From Dipylidium caninum (Eukaryota; Platyhelminthes; Cestoda; Cyclophyllidea; Dipylidiidae): a stretch of 64,000 bases of DNA. The notes under the pieces were generated by a model. It was given only the letters and a program-made list of their open reading frames with translations. It was not told where the DNA came from and did no database searches. The stretch lies in the NCBI GenBank assembly GCA_017562135.1, contig QEYB01000841.1:1-64000 (forward strand), read 5' to 3'. Each line of letters opens with the position of its first letter. Position 1 is the stretch's first letter. Below are positions 1-10,800 of the stretch, in pieces. The translations under genes were made by a program, and so were the position numbers.

Positions 1-751
1 AAGAGGTTGGAAATTTCGCTAGATTGTAAATAATCTTGAGCTGCACTCACCTACTCCAAGTGACTCCTCAGAGTATGGCGTATCAAAAGCACACAAGTCG
101 AGTTCTCGAAAATACAACACTCATTTCATTAAATATACATTCAAAAACGCGGAACAGCCCATTACGATTGCAGTTCAATGAAATACCTATTTCACTAGTT
201 TCGAAAGAGGAAGAAAAAGAAGAAGTAGAAGGAGAAGAAGAATAAGAAGAAGAAAGCGCGTCAAGTTAGTACAAACACTGGAGCTCGACTTCACTTGTTG
301 AAGTGATTTATTGAAATAATTAATTGTATTTGCGTCATTCCTAAACTTGAAGTAACATTTTCAGTTTGATCGCACGGCGAAGGAGTTGAATGTCACGTGT
401 TGAAGTAAACACGAACTTGGTTGAACCCATCCTCGATCCGGTGCAGTTTAGACTTTAACGTATTGAGTCATTAATCTCACTTCTTCGCATAACCACTAAG
501 GGGAGGGTCAGGTGGGAGGCACGAATTTCTCCTAAGTATTGCGATGTTCGTAATGGATGTTTAATAAAGGAAAGCATTGTCGTTGACGAACTCACTTCAA
601 AATGGCATTTGGAATGGCACCAGTCCAGTGTGAGGAATAACGTATCAGTGTAAAGTATTGAAGTTAACGCAAATGTGGCTGAAGCCTTCCACCCTCCGAA
701 GCAGAGGGGACAGACTGTAGCAATTAGGATTAGAAATATCGAAAGTACTTT

Positions 752-2951
752 GTTTTGATCGTGACGGTGCCGGCATCCTCGGAGTCGAAAAAGTCTTCCT
801 CCACAACACCCCATGCAGTCGGTGGCACGTAGCGCATGAAGTCGGTGAGGAGCACTCACGGTCGAGTAACATGCCTCCAGACTCCGAACTCATCCTTGAG
901 GAAGAGTGCGAGAAGGAAGCCTAAGAAAGAGAAGTCGGCGGCCAGTGGTGCTCGTGGCTAAAGGCCTACAGGGCAGATCATGCGCACTTACAGACAAAAC
1001 AGAGGGCGTCACAACAAGAGAAGGTCAGAGGGAAGTTGTTTCTGATGTCGTGATTTGACACGATGGCAGCCAGAATGAAATTGCTAAGACCCAACAAAGA
1101 ATGCATTTGATGATATGACGACGAGGCTGCTGTGTAGCAATTGGGATGCCTAGGAGAAATGATGAGGGAAGGTGGGAAGGAAGGACTTACTCTAATTATG
1201 TACACCAGACCATATGTGGTGGCCGAGTTCTTCGAACCGAACATCCGGTTACAGGCCGTGGGCAAAAGGACATAGAGACCAATCAGTGTGAAGGCGACGG
1301 AAGGCGCGCGAGTAGGCGAGGAGAGGGGAGGTGACAATTAACAATGTCCACTGAAGTAGGTACCATGCGATAGGAAGCTGTCACAATGCCAAAAAGGACA
1401 GAGGTGTGTTACGAGAAGGCTAGTAACTCCGGTCAGTCTCTATTCAAGTTCAAGTATTACCTTGAAGGAGAAGAGGTCGCAGAGGAGACCAAAGACGACG
1501 CGTTCGAAGCAGGTGAAGATGGACATGCACGTGGCAACGATTGAGGGGAAGCGACTATCGAGATTATTAGAAACGCCGAATGCCTAACCAAGGCACATTA
1601 TGTGCTGCATATCAGCAGAAAACTTGCGTCCACCCGACATTCTGACTCAAAGTCGCTCGTTTCGCCGTTCGCCCATCAACATTATAGCAACCTCGGCTTT
1701 AATTCACATCCTTAGTAAAATCTTCACTTACACACATCGGCAATGAAATTCCGCTTGCCGCATAGGCTAGTGGGGACAAACAGGCATACCCGATTTCAGC
1801 ACTCGTTGTTGGTGCATCCACGTTGGTCGACTCATACCTATAATAGTACAGAAATCACTCGCACAGAAGTCGCCTTATTATGAGGATCAACTCACACTAA
1901 TATGACAAAATACTGAACGGATCCTATTTCGCAATTGCAACAGTAGGTGTGTTCATAATAATGAGTGGTCAACGGAGAATAACGTCCTGTCAGGCGATAA
2001 CAACTCACCTTCTGCGTGCCCTCCTCACTGCATCTTTCGTATCAAAGCGAAATTGCTAATTAAAGTCAAAGATTGATAGAATTCGCCGCGAAGTCACTTA
2101 CTCCTCCTGTCATTTACGCAGCAAAAGAAAGCCAGTCCATTGACGCGAAACAGAATAGCAGCGGAGATCAACTAAGGCCGTCGGTTATATTGGACGTAGG
2201 TACACAGTGGCGCTCGCAAGTAACAATATCGCAGTGACATTAAGCAAAAACAAGCGAATTCACGTGCAATGTGAAGAATACTCATCAGTCGGTTGTTTTT
2301 GCGCGGGTTATTTACGGACAGTTTGTATGGGTGTAGAACACCAAGGAACCCATCTAATGCGGAGAGGATGAGACCTATGACAAGAAGAGCGCGATGCTGG
2401 AAAACACTATATCGGGAGAAAAGGCAGGAAATACAGAAAGTGCAAGAACGTATATATTGCACACAGTAGAATTTTAAGTGGAAGTGCTTACTTCAGCAGC
2501 TATCGGAATAGAACTGCGTACGAGAAACGCCACCCTAAGCCAAACATCACAGCATAATGATGGTATCAGGTAAAGGTGCGAGCCCTTCGAAGCTGTAAAT
2601 GAAAGAAGTGCAACGTTTCCACAGCGCTGAAAATAGAATTCGGTTACATTGGAATAGCTATATGGTTTTATCCAGAGCTACAATAAAATTCAGCTGCAAG
2701 TGCCTGCCCAAAATACAACCGACTGACACGACTGGCCGAAAACCAATGCGCGATTGTAGCCAGCCACCAAGTGGCATCACGATGGCACTCCCCGTTGTCA
2801 ATGCGATGTTGAACCAAACGGCCTGCCCCACAGTGATACCCATGAAGGGCATCAGATACACATTCATATTTCCAATTGTGTGCCTGAAACCAAATGATAA
2901 ATGAATGAGTGCAGCGCCAAGCACAGTTAAATATTCCCACAGATTAGACAT
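752..2951 (-). pseudogene. Decayed OFA-type MFS transporter gene (copy A)
   Basis: This is a degenerate copy of the intact transporter at 32334-34841. The first coding exon (about 2700-2951) is still open and encodes a first membrane-domain segment close to the intact copy (LGAALIHLSFGF, then GNMNVYLMPFMGITVGQ). Downstream the gene is broken. The second exon, near 2510-2570, has a one-base deletion just before the conserved LAAE end. The third exon (about 2300-2400) has lost its frame. The last exon (about 755-930) carries an in-frame TGA after HVTRP. Some exons are still readable, such as CNRMFGSKNSATTYGLVY near 1200-1250. The exon that follows the central loop lies near 1450-1590. A stable full-length product is very unlikely. 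Confidence 0.8.
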
Positions 2952-3394
2952 AACACACTAACGACAAATTCTTCGCAAGGTGTGAATGCCATCTGCTTTA
3001 TACCATCGCAAATCTGTGACCGCACAAACAAATCTAAAGGTCACATTCTGTTCGATGTGAGTTTAACTTTGAAGCAAAGTTAAATGCGTTTAGACTTGTG
3101 GTACCGCAAGCATTTCATTGGTCTTTCAAATGTGAAAGATGAAAACACATCAGTGGGTCGGTGTAATAACCGTTGCATTTTTCTTCTTCATCATTATATT
3201 TAGGGGAAAATGATCGTTCAGCTGCAATGCCGCGGGTTGGCATTTCTAACGTGCATTTCATTGTTTCAACATTGGCCGATATTTTGAAATTACCACTTGA
3301 AATTTGTGCGAATTTCCTCATGTTCTGTCCGCCATACTGTGACAAACCATGAAACCGTTAGCATCTTTTACTACTTCATGACAAAATACCACAT

Positions 3395-3560
3395 TGAAGG
3401 AGAAGTGGTCGCCGAGAAGACCACAGACGACGCGTCCGATGCAGGTGAAGACGGACGTTCACGTGGCAATGATTGAGAGGAAGCGGCCATCAAGTTTATT
3501 ATTTGCGTCGAAAACCTAACCGAGGCACAAAATGCGTGTTATATTAGCAGAAGAATTGTG
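3395..3560 (-). pseudogene. Isolated extra copy of one MFS transporter exon
   Basis: The minus strand here repeats the transporter exon that encodes the LDxRFLSIIATCTSxF region. The same exon is also present at about 1450-1590 (copy A) and 33080-33210 (intact gene). Here it lies upstream of the copy A first exon and has no neighbouring transporter exons, so it is a stray internal duplicate. The block is open over its length but has no gene around it. Confidence 0.6.
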
Positions 3561-3639
3561 TACTCTCCTCTGAAGTTGCAATACCACTCTGGCAGAACCG
3601 CACCAGCTGGAAGAGAATTCTTTACACTGGTATTCAACT

Positions 3640-4480
3640 CCTATTTCAGGCAATTATGATGTCCAAGGCGTCAGGCAATGGTTCATGGGGTCTCAAATAC
3701 TTCGTCATTGCAAACGGTACCGAGAATTCACGTAAAACAGGGCTCTTCTGCCTCTTCTCCTAGGTCATTCCCAAAGTGAAATGCATATTGCTACTTGACG
3801 ACAACTCACCGCCAGGAGATATACTTTAGCTTTGGAGATTGAGAAAGTAGTGGATTGGCCTAACGCTGACCAGCATAACGTGACAAGTGTCACAGCGTGG
3901 CCCAGAAGTTGTTCTACACGTCTGACCTCATGGTTCAAGTTGATTGTGTCAAGTGTGGAGTGGATGATAGCTGTCGGAAAGTGTACGTCATAATTTCGGA
4001 AAGGCGCCCAGGCGATGTCTGTGTTGACGCGTAAAAGCCCTTCTTCATTGAGTGCAACGCAAAGCATGTTGTTGTGGTCAGAGGCCTGTGAGGTTACTTA
4101 CTGTCCCCCCTACGGTCGTATTCCACAACAGTTATCACTTCCGGGGGATGTCATTTTTGTGGCAAATTCTTGTGCGACGTCCCTGCTGCTCCACTTAGCA
4201 TAAGGCTGGTCGGTGTACATTGCAACCTCATTGGGCGCCGTTTGCCCGTTTCTGCGTTGATGTCAGACCGATCCTTACGCAAAAACATCTTATCTATTTT
4301 TGAATAACCCATTGTAGGATCCTGTTTGCGTCTACTTGAGTAAGTGCGTGTATTTTGTGTCAGCCAAGCATTAAGTGAAGCAAGGAATGTTGCGCGTGAA
4401 AGCTCATTCTCGACGTGAATGGAATCTTTAGAAAGAGTGACAGGACGGTCATGCAATTCTGCCACCAACTGCGACACAGT
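3640..4480 (-). other. Unrecognised duplicated segment, possible gene relic
   Basis: This stretch has a partner at about 35840-36290. The minus strand shows two open stretches (3765-4067 and 4151-4477). One of them ends at a plausible GTGAGT donor near 3808. I do not recognise either peptide, and the corresponding reading frame in the partner is interrupted. It may be a decayed exon pair of a neighbouring gene that was carried along in the duplication. Coding status is uncertain. Confidence 0.25.
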
Positions 4481-4559
4481 TGTCTGACAGTAACCAGGAC
4501 AGCAAAAGGCACGGCAACGGGGCTACACAGGCTTTGCGTGATGAGCAGTTTGCGTCAAC

Positions 4560-5240
4560 CTTCCTTGGCCAAACTTTGACTGCGTCTCATGTGACTCGCT
4601 ATGCGAACGCCCGAATGTATGGACACCCGATTTGAAACTTGGGAGTGTTTGTGGGAACTGCAAGTCACAAGGTCGTGATTTCAAGTTGAAAGACAACAAC
4701 AATTTCCAAAATATCTTACGTGCCACGTAGGGAGTGACTCAAATCCGAACACAATCTGCCTATTTGAGGCATGCTTTTCTCCCCCAAGTTATAGTCTGCT
4801 TTGGAGGAGAAGAAGGCTCGTTATGATTTTCTGTATCTGCTCACACCTTGTGTTAAGCCCGAGAATTAGATAGTCGGCGACCACGGCGTTGACCCATTAA
4901 AGTACGAGATAATGACAGACAACGAGCCCAGCCAATCAGAATACGAGGGTTGAATATGAACAATATGAGCAGAACTGTCCCACTACCCTCAGCAACGATG
5001 GAAGAAGTAACTTACGCTAAGAATGAGGGAACTCAGATTTTTAGGTGTGGAGAAAACACCGAGTTCCTCACATTGATCGCAAGGCATTATCCACACCAAA
5101 GGCGAAAAGTCAGAAGCACGACTTGCGTCAATGATTTCAGCTTCGTGGATATTCGCCTTTGTTCGCTCTTTTAAGTCACACATACTGCGGAAACCAGTTG
5201 ATGCAGGCAAATGAACAGGTATCTCGCTCCAATGCACATC
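4560..5240. other. No gene seen
   Basis: Only short random open frames on both strands. I see no recognisable protein, no splice-bounded exon and no repeat partner. Confidence 0.5.
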
Positions 5241-7480
5241 ATGCTTCTTGATACACCTCAGGGCATGAGAAGTGGAAAGGGAGACCTAAGAGATCAGATT
5301 GGCTCGGAGACACTTTCTGGGGCAAATGGGATGGATGCCATCCCCTACGTATCTACTGCAATATCGCGCTCGTATGTAGAGGATAATGGGGACTTTAGTT
5401 CCCCGAATGGGAGCAGATAAGAGGAAGAATGCTTTTGCGAACTCTCAGGCGGTGAGGTGGCAAAACATAGTCCTACCCGATGTTAGTTAGTAACAGTTGC
5501 AGGGAGCGATGAATGCTCTCTAACACCCATCCAATACCACACTTCGCCGCATTTCGTTCAAGGTGGAACACATGTACGAGAGATTGTCGTCAAACTGAAT
5601 ACTCACCCTCCATCCAATTGTTGGCCACAAAGGACAAATGTGGCAACAGTAAAGCACAAACAAGTAGCCCCACATCGGCATGCGGTGACCCCACTCGTCC
5701 ACCACCCGACAAAAGGAACGCACACACACTCCCTTCTTACGAACTCACATTGGCGAAACGAAAATGTGTGTCGCAATCTCCCACCGAATGGTGAGAAATC
5801 TAACACAAGAACCACCCAAGCATTGCGAGAATGCGAATACAGCCGAGCTTGTCTAAGATCACAAGCTCGAGTCGCACATATCGGCTAGATGAAAAAACAA
5901 CAGCCCACTTAAAACAAGACAACTCTTGCCGGAGCAATGATTAGTTTATCAATAAATATTTATGCTTCACAACTGCCACCAACAAGAAATAAGGCAACCC
6001 GAAGTCAACATTAGATATCGGAAGAACCTCCTACAAAGGCTAATCTGACTCCTCCGCGTTGATACCCGTTTCCTCGTCGGAACCACTTTCAGTCGTCTCA
6101 TCGAACGTGCACCCCGTACGCATTCGTCCTCTTTCCTTATCTTGCTTACCGGTGCGCATAAAGTCACCACTTTTCTACCCTCATTCTCCTTCTCCTCCCC
6201 TCTCTCAGAAGTAAATTCAGTTTCAGTTTCCGCCGATTTGAACTCCTACTGCTTCGCCCTCGATTCAACGGCTTCGGGAAGCGAACCTCTTTCCGCTTCA
6301 GCCCCACCACCATCTGAGTTCGCTGATTCGCTCTGGGATGACTCCGCCACCACTTTGACATTCCACGATCTCGCATCGCCTCATGCGCACTTCTCACTTC
6401 CTTCTTTCCTCTCACAATGTCTGTCCTCTGATGCTGACTCTGATTTTTGAAGTTGTTTCACCGTTTCCCCCCTCTCTGTCAGACTAGCACGCTCTCTGTT
6501 TGCCTCACTACTTCCCGTGGTTGATCAATCTTCCAATTCCCTCCCGGACTTCACACGGTCTTCTTCCGGTTGCTCCTCTCGCGCCCTCTTTCTTCCTCCC
6601 CACTCTCCGACTCTCCTGTCAATGTTCGGTCTTCCCCATCGTCGCTCACTTCTCCACCTCCCTTCTTGTCCATTTCCGTCCTCCTCTTTGTCTTGTTTCT
6701 TTCAACCCACAACATCCCTAGTGAAGTGCCAAAGTTTACTAATCTGGGTGCAGTCACCACGGTTCCAGCCTGAAGATGTACAAGATCTTCGCAATTATAA
6801 TAACTCCAAAGTATCCATGCAACTGAGGCCATGCCATGTGCACTCGCAAGCACGCATTTGAAGTTCTCCATGTCTGCGTTTGCACTACAACCTCATCAAA
6901 CGCCTTCTGACAAAAAAATCTCACCAACAAGACATATTCATACTGGTTCAGCTTCTGGCACACGAAGAAAGGCTGGAGTCAACACGCTCCATTTCTGAAG
7001 ACTCAAAGAAATCCTCCCACTTCTAAGAAGTGCCTTCGAACGCGCACATACCCCAATGCACTCATCTCCGTGGTATATCAGTGGGGGAACGAAGAAAAGG
7101 GACTTCACACTAAGCTCATCAATTAGGGCCTGTTTGCTTTGGCCATTTCTGGGGTTGGTTAAACCAACTTGCTTCAGCTCCATTTTTCCGGCTGCCAGAA
7201 CAGCGAACAACATTGACTGGTTTTTCTTGACCTAACGATTTATACTGCGCTGCAGAAATCATGCATGGCGACTCCCAGAGGCTGAAGGAACGAATACCCG
7301 CAACCACGCCGCCGCACCCGAGCAGAACCAAAGGATCCGCAATTGTGCCAAAAAGTTAAAAATATCAATCCCTTTGAAGATTTCACGGTTCTGAATTTTC
7401 GTTAAACGCGTTTGGATAATTGCTGTGGCTGATGAAGCCACTGACAATATCAATAAAAACCGAGCCACCTATTTTCTTTC
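5240..7480. repeat. Old SH3BGR-locus duplicate (partners 23.06-25.1 kb direct, 25.25-27.45 kb inverted)
   Basis: This segment is similar, with many substitutions and indels, to the left palindrome arm in the same orientation and to the right arm in inverse orientation. Matches include 5480-5900 against 23160-23560 and the acidic-tail region at about 6050-6720. The part at 5240-5400 matches the reverse complement of about 27300-27450, which lies beyond the end of the palindrome arm. The ancestral duplicated unit was therefore longer than the present palindrome arm. Confidence 0.75.
6050..7330 (-). pseudogene. Decayed SH3BGR-like gene
   Basis: The minus strand carries the same exon order as the palindrome genes. 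Exon 1 (VFVPSASGSRH) has TGG where the intact copies have their start ATG. Intron 1 begins with GC instead of GT. The second exon, at about 7050-7230 (QALIDELSVKSLFFVPPLIY), is still open. The third exon has a 4-nt insertion that shifts the frame before the RVP segment. The Glu/Ser-rich tail, intact for about 200 residues in the other copies, stops after about 30 residues (near 6551). These multiple independent breaks make it a pseudogene. It resembles both palindrome copies equally. Confidence 0.8.
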
Positions 7481-9350
7481 AAGTAATATTTATTACTATG
7501 CCGCGGTGTAGAAAAGAGTGAGGAGACTCAAGTGTGCAATTATAGGAGCATGCAATTTGGTGAAGGCGCTTAATGGGAATATGTTCTGGATGTTCATAAT
7601 TTGGCGTGCATTTAGTCAAAGCCGGATTTGCATACGAACACCCGATGAAATTGGGAAGGAAAGTTTGGAGGCTACGAGTAATTTCCCGTCAACTATCCTC
7701 ATCAGATGAAAACTTCACTTGAAACCGAGAATGACGTTCACCAAGCATTGCGTTGCAAACTTGATTGTGCAAGTGAATGAACGAATGCAATCTGGAATCG
7801 GAGGAGCCTGCAGCCATTTTCCAGCCCAGGCATTTTCTCCTGAATTTGCAATATTTGCGGTGCTGTGATGTGGTTAGTCAACACGTCCGCGGTGTATGTG
7901 GTGAAGATCTACTTGTTCCAATAGATTTTCCGCAGCTAATAGTACACATTGGGGCTTGCAGCTATACTCTTTACCACACGATTACTTTCTGTGAACACTT
8001 AAAGAAATGGTGCATTTTTGATGACCGCATCTCGATAGAAAATCAACAACTTTACCAGCCGGCTGATATTATTTTACACTTGCATTCAACTCGTATTTCA
8101 GCCAAGTATGATGCTGAAAAAGTTATGTTGTAGAAGTAACTCAGGTTATGTTTGTTAATATCGTTCCTGTAGGTCACTGATAGGCAGCGATGTCCCATCA
8201 AGTCTACAAGAATCCCTTCAAATATATACGCACTTACCGCCATATGAGAAGAGAGTACTTAGATATCGATAAGAACAATATTAAGGAGGTTGTAAAGCAG
8301 GTGGGGTTTTGTTTCTATAAAGCGCATAAATGCTTCGCCGTATTTTTGCTTTAGCGATGCTAATGTGGCTGGGTACTTTCCTACTCCGAGGAAATAGTAA
8401 AGAAATGCTTACCCTCGTTTATCGTATGAGCAGTGTTCGCCTTTATTTCACTTTTCATGTGCATGGTTTCCCTCCTCCGTCCCACCTCTTTCCACCAGGC
8501 AGTGGTTACCTTTGCAACCTTAGCTTCCTAATTCTGCACCGAACATTCTTTTGTTTTTATCCATTCACTGCATAGTTTTTCCATGGTTTCTATTACAGTA
8601 CAAGTCAGTTAATGCTTAAATATTATAGACGGAAGTATCTTTTGAGAGTTTCGTTCAGATTTTTTGCGTACTATGCGAATGATTATGTGACTCCCTGCTG
8701 AAGCCTGGTATGTGCGTCTTTGCGGTTCAATCCTTTAGCGTTAGGAGTTCAGGCATCTTCAGTATGTGATCATTATTGTTTTCATGTAGAATAGGGCAGA
8801 CCCCGTGCGATGCCGTGTGCAATTGAATGAGCGCCAACGTCGTTATCCATGTGTAAGTGGGCATCTCATGGAAACACACGACTGCACTTATTTTGTTGCA
8901 TAATGTAAACTTTACAAAATTGAAGTGCATTAATGCCTCGGTCTGTTATTTCACTGATAACTTTGAGTTGTATGGAGCTGTATGTCTTTGTGTATGGTGG
9001 AGCTGTTATATTCAACAAAATTGATCCCTTATTTTCTTCTGCAACCATTGTAATCTGTTTTACATGCTAAGACTCTTGGCATGTAGTGCTAAAACGGACG
9101 CGGAATCAGGAAATCCACACCACACCCTGCTTAGTTCATCAAAATATGAGGGATGAAATTCCGCGTAACAGCAATTTCTCCTGATTTTCGCAGTTTCAGT
9201 GTTCTGTACGTCCAGGGCAAATTACTGATCATCCTTAGGATTTCTAACTGAATCAGAGGTTATATTGATAGCAGGAGATTATAAGTTGTGATGGGTATTA
9301 TGAGATTTATTATGCGAGTTTGCATTGTTGTCATTGTCGCTACTTTAAGG
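7480..9350. other. No firm gene; AT-rich
   Basis: Short open frames exist (for example 7777-8133 plus), but none has a recognisable domain. A small piece bounded by TTTCAG at 8089-8100 could be an exon leading into the micro-exon gene downstream, but nothing confirms this. At 9314-9350 a short frame begins with a hydrophobic, signal-peptide-like stretch (MRVCIVVIVATL). It could be the amino end of the micro-exon gene, but I cannot connect it in frame. Confidence 0.35.
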
Positions 9351-9529
9351 GAGACAGGCAAGTTCCAACGCAGCCAAGATCTCCGAATGAATCGCCAACT
9401 TATTGGATTGCTCCTGCTCTTCCAAGTGTGAGACAAGCTTGATTTCACTTGAAGTCGTATTATTTATCACATGGGTAAATTAGGCACGTATTGCAAATGA
9501 TATCAATTTGTTATAGATTCCTTTCTATG

Positions 9530-10800
9530 CGACAATGATTTTAACTAATCAAAATAATGTGATTTGTATCTGGAAGAAGTAGCGCGAATTTTTGTGAACC
9601 ATAATGTTTTGCCTCTTCAGCCTGAAAAAGACGTAGAGGCGGGAAGTGAATATCAACTTGATACTCGTGAGTCGATTTACTGTTCCAATAGTTATTTAAA
9701 ACAATTTTTACTTATAAACGAGATATGAGGCGTAGTTTGCCTACATATTGAGCACTTAAGAGTATGATATACTTACTCAATTTACTTGGATGTGGAGGCT
9801 TAAAGAAGCCCTTTTTCTTACACATCCTTGATTGATTGAATAATATGGTATTGGTAAATTGACTCGAATTTTGCAGATTACTATGAAACATGTACGATAC
9901 CGGGGAAGGCAATGAAACCATCTTGTAAAACACCCACCGATAACGTAAGTATGAGGTTTATTTGGCGTAAATGGCTGCCAAACGTCCCCCACAGCCGAAA
10001 ATATTCATGTGGAATGTTTTTGCTCATGGGACCGACTGAAGAAAATCATCAACGATAAATAGCAGAGTGCATTACGGTCATATTTAAACTTGACATGTAT
10101 AACCCTCACTTCCAATGATGGCTAAGAGGAGAAGGAAACAATTCCTCCCTGAATATATATGCGTCGAATAGAAGATTGCTGTGGTTATCTTGTCCGCTTC
10201 ATTTAGTATGGGATTTTATTATAAACTGACCTGAAAGGTGCTCACTCCGACACACTTCGAGTCCAAATCCCCAAATTGATGATACTTTGTTTTCGAACCA
10301 GTTTTCTATAAGAATAATGCTACTTCATCAATATACCGTGGTTTGTATCTGGAAGAAGAAGTGTGAATTTTTGTGAAGCATTATATATTCTCTCCAGCCT
10401 GAAAAAGACGTAGAGGTGGAAAATGAATATCAACTTGATGGTCGTGAGTCGATTTGCTGTTTCAATAATGATTTTTGAAGAAATTGTAACTTTCAAACGA
10501 TGGATAAAGCTTAGACTGCCTCCATGGTTGTGCGCTTAAGGATATCGCATGCATACCCAATTAGCTTTGATGTGGAAATCGTATAGGAGCCATTATTGTT
10601 GAAACCCGTTGTTTGAGTGGTTGATTGATTGAATGAATAACGGCTTGTTATTAAATTGACTCGAATTGTGACAGGTCACCTGGAAACTGGTTCGATGGTG
10701 GAGGAGGCAATGAAGCCACCTCATAAAACATCCACTGATAACGTGAGTGTAAAGCTTATGTTGGGTAAATGGCCGCCAAATGTCCACTCCGGAACATTTC
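9530..10800 (+). repeat. Tandem duplication carrying a 46+68 nt exon pair
   Basis: About 9530-9990 and 10310-10800 are diverged tandem copies with a period of about 780 bp. In both, a 46-nt exon (phase 0 to 1) is followed after about 210-230 nt by a 68-nt exon (phase 1 to 0). Exon lengths are identical between copies. Both encode 38 residues of the form PEKDVE-x3-EYQLD ... AMKP-x2-KT-x-TDN. Intron sequence is also similar, so the whole block was duplicated. Confidence 0.75.

Larger units (their letters stand above)
1..4560. repeat. Segmental duplication, copy A (partner at about 31.25-36.3 kb)
   Basis: Blocks of this segment recur in the same order and orientation about 31.2 kb downstream. 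Examples are the stretch around 255-305 against 31413-31465, the transporter exons (750-2951 against 32334-34841), and 3640-4100 against 35840-36290. Identity is clearly below 100 percent and many small insertions and deletions separate the copies, so the event is old. Introns are kept in both copies, so this is DNA-level duplication and not retroposition. Copy A has accumulated coding breaks. The outer limits are approximate because similarity fades gradually. Confidence 0.75.
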
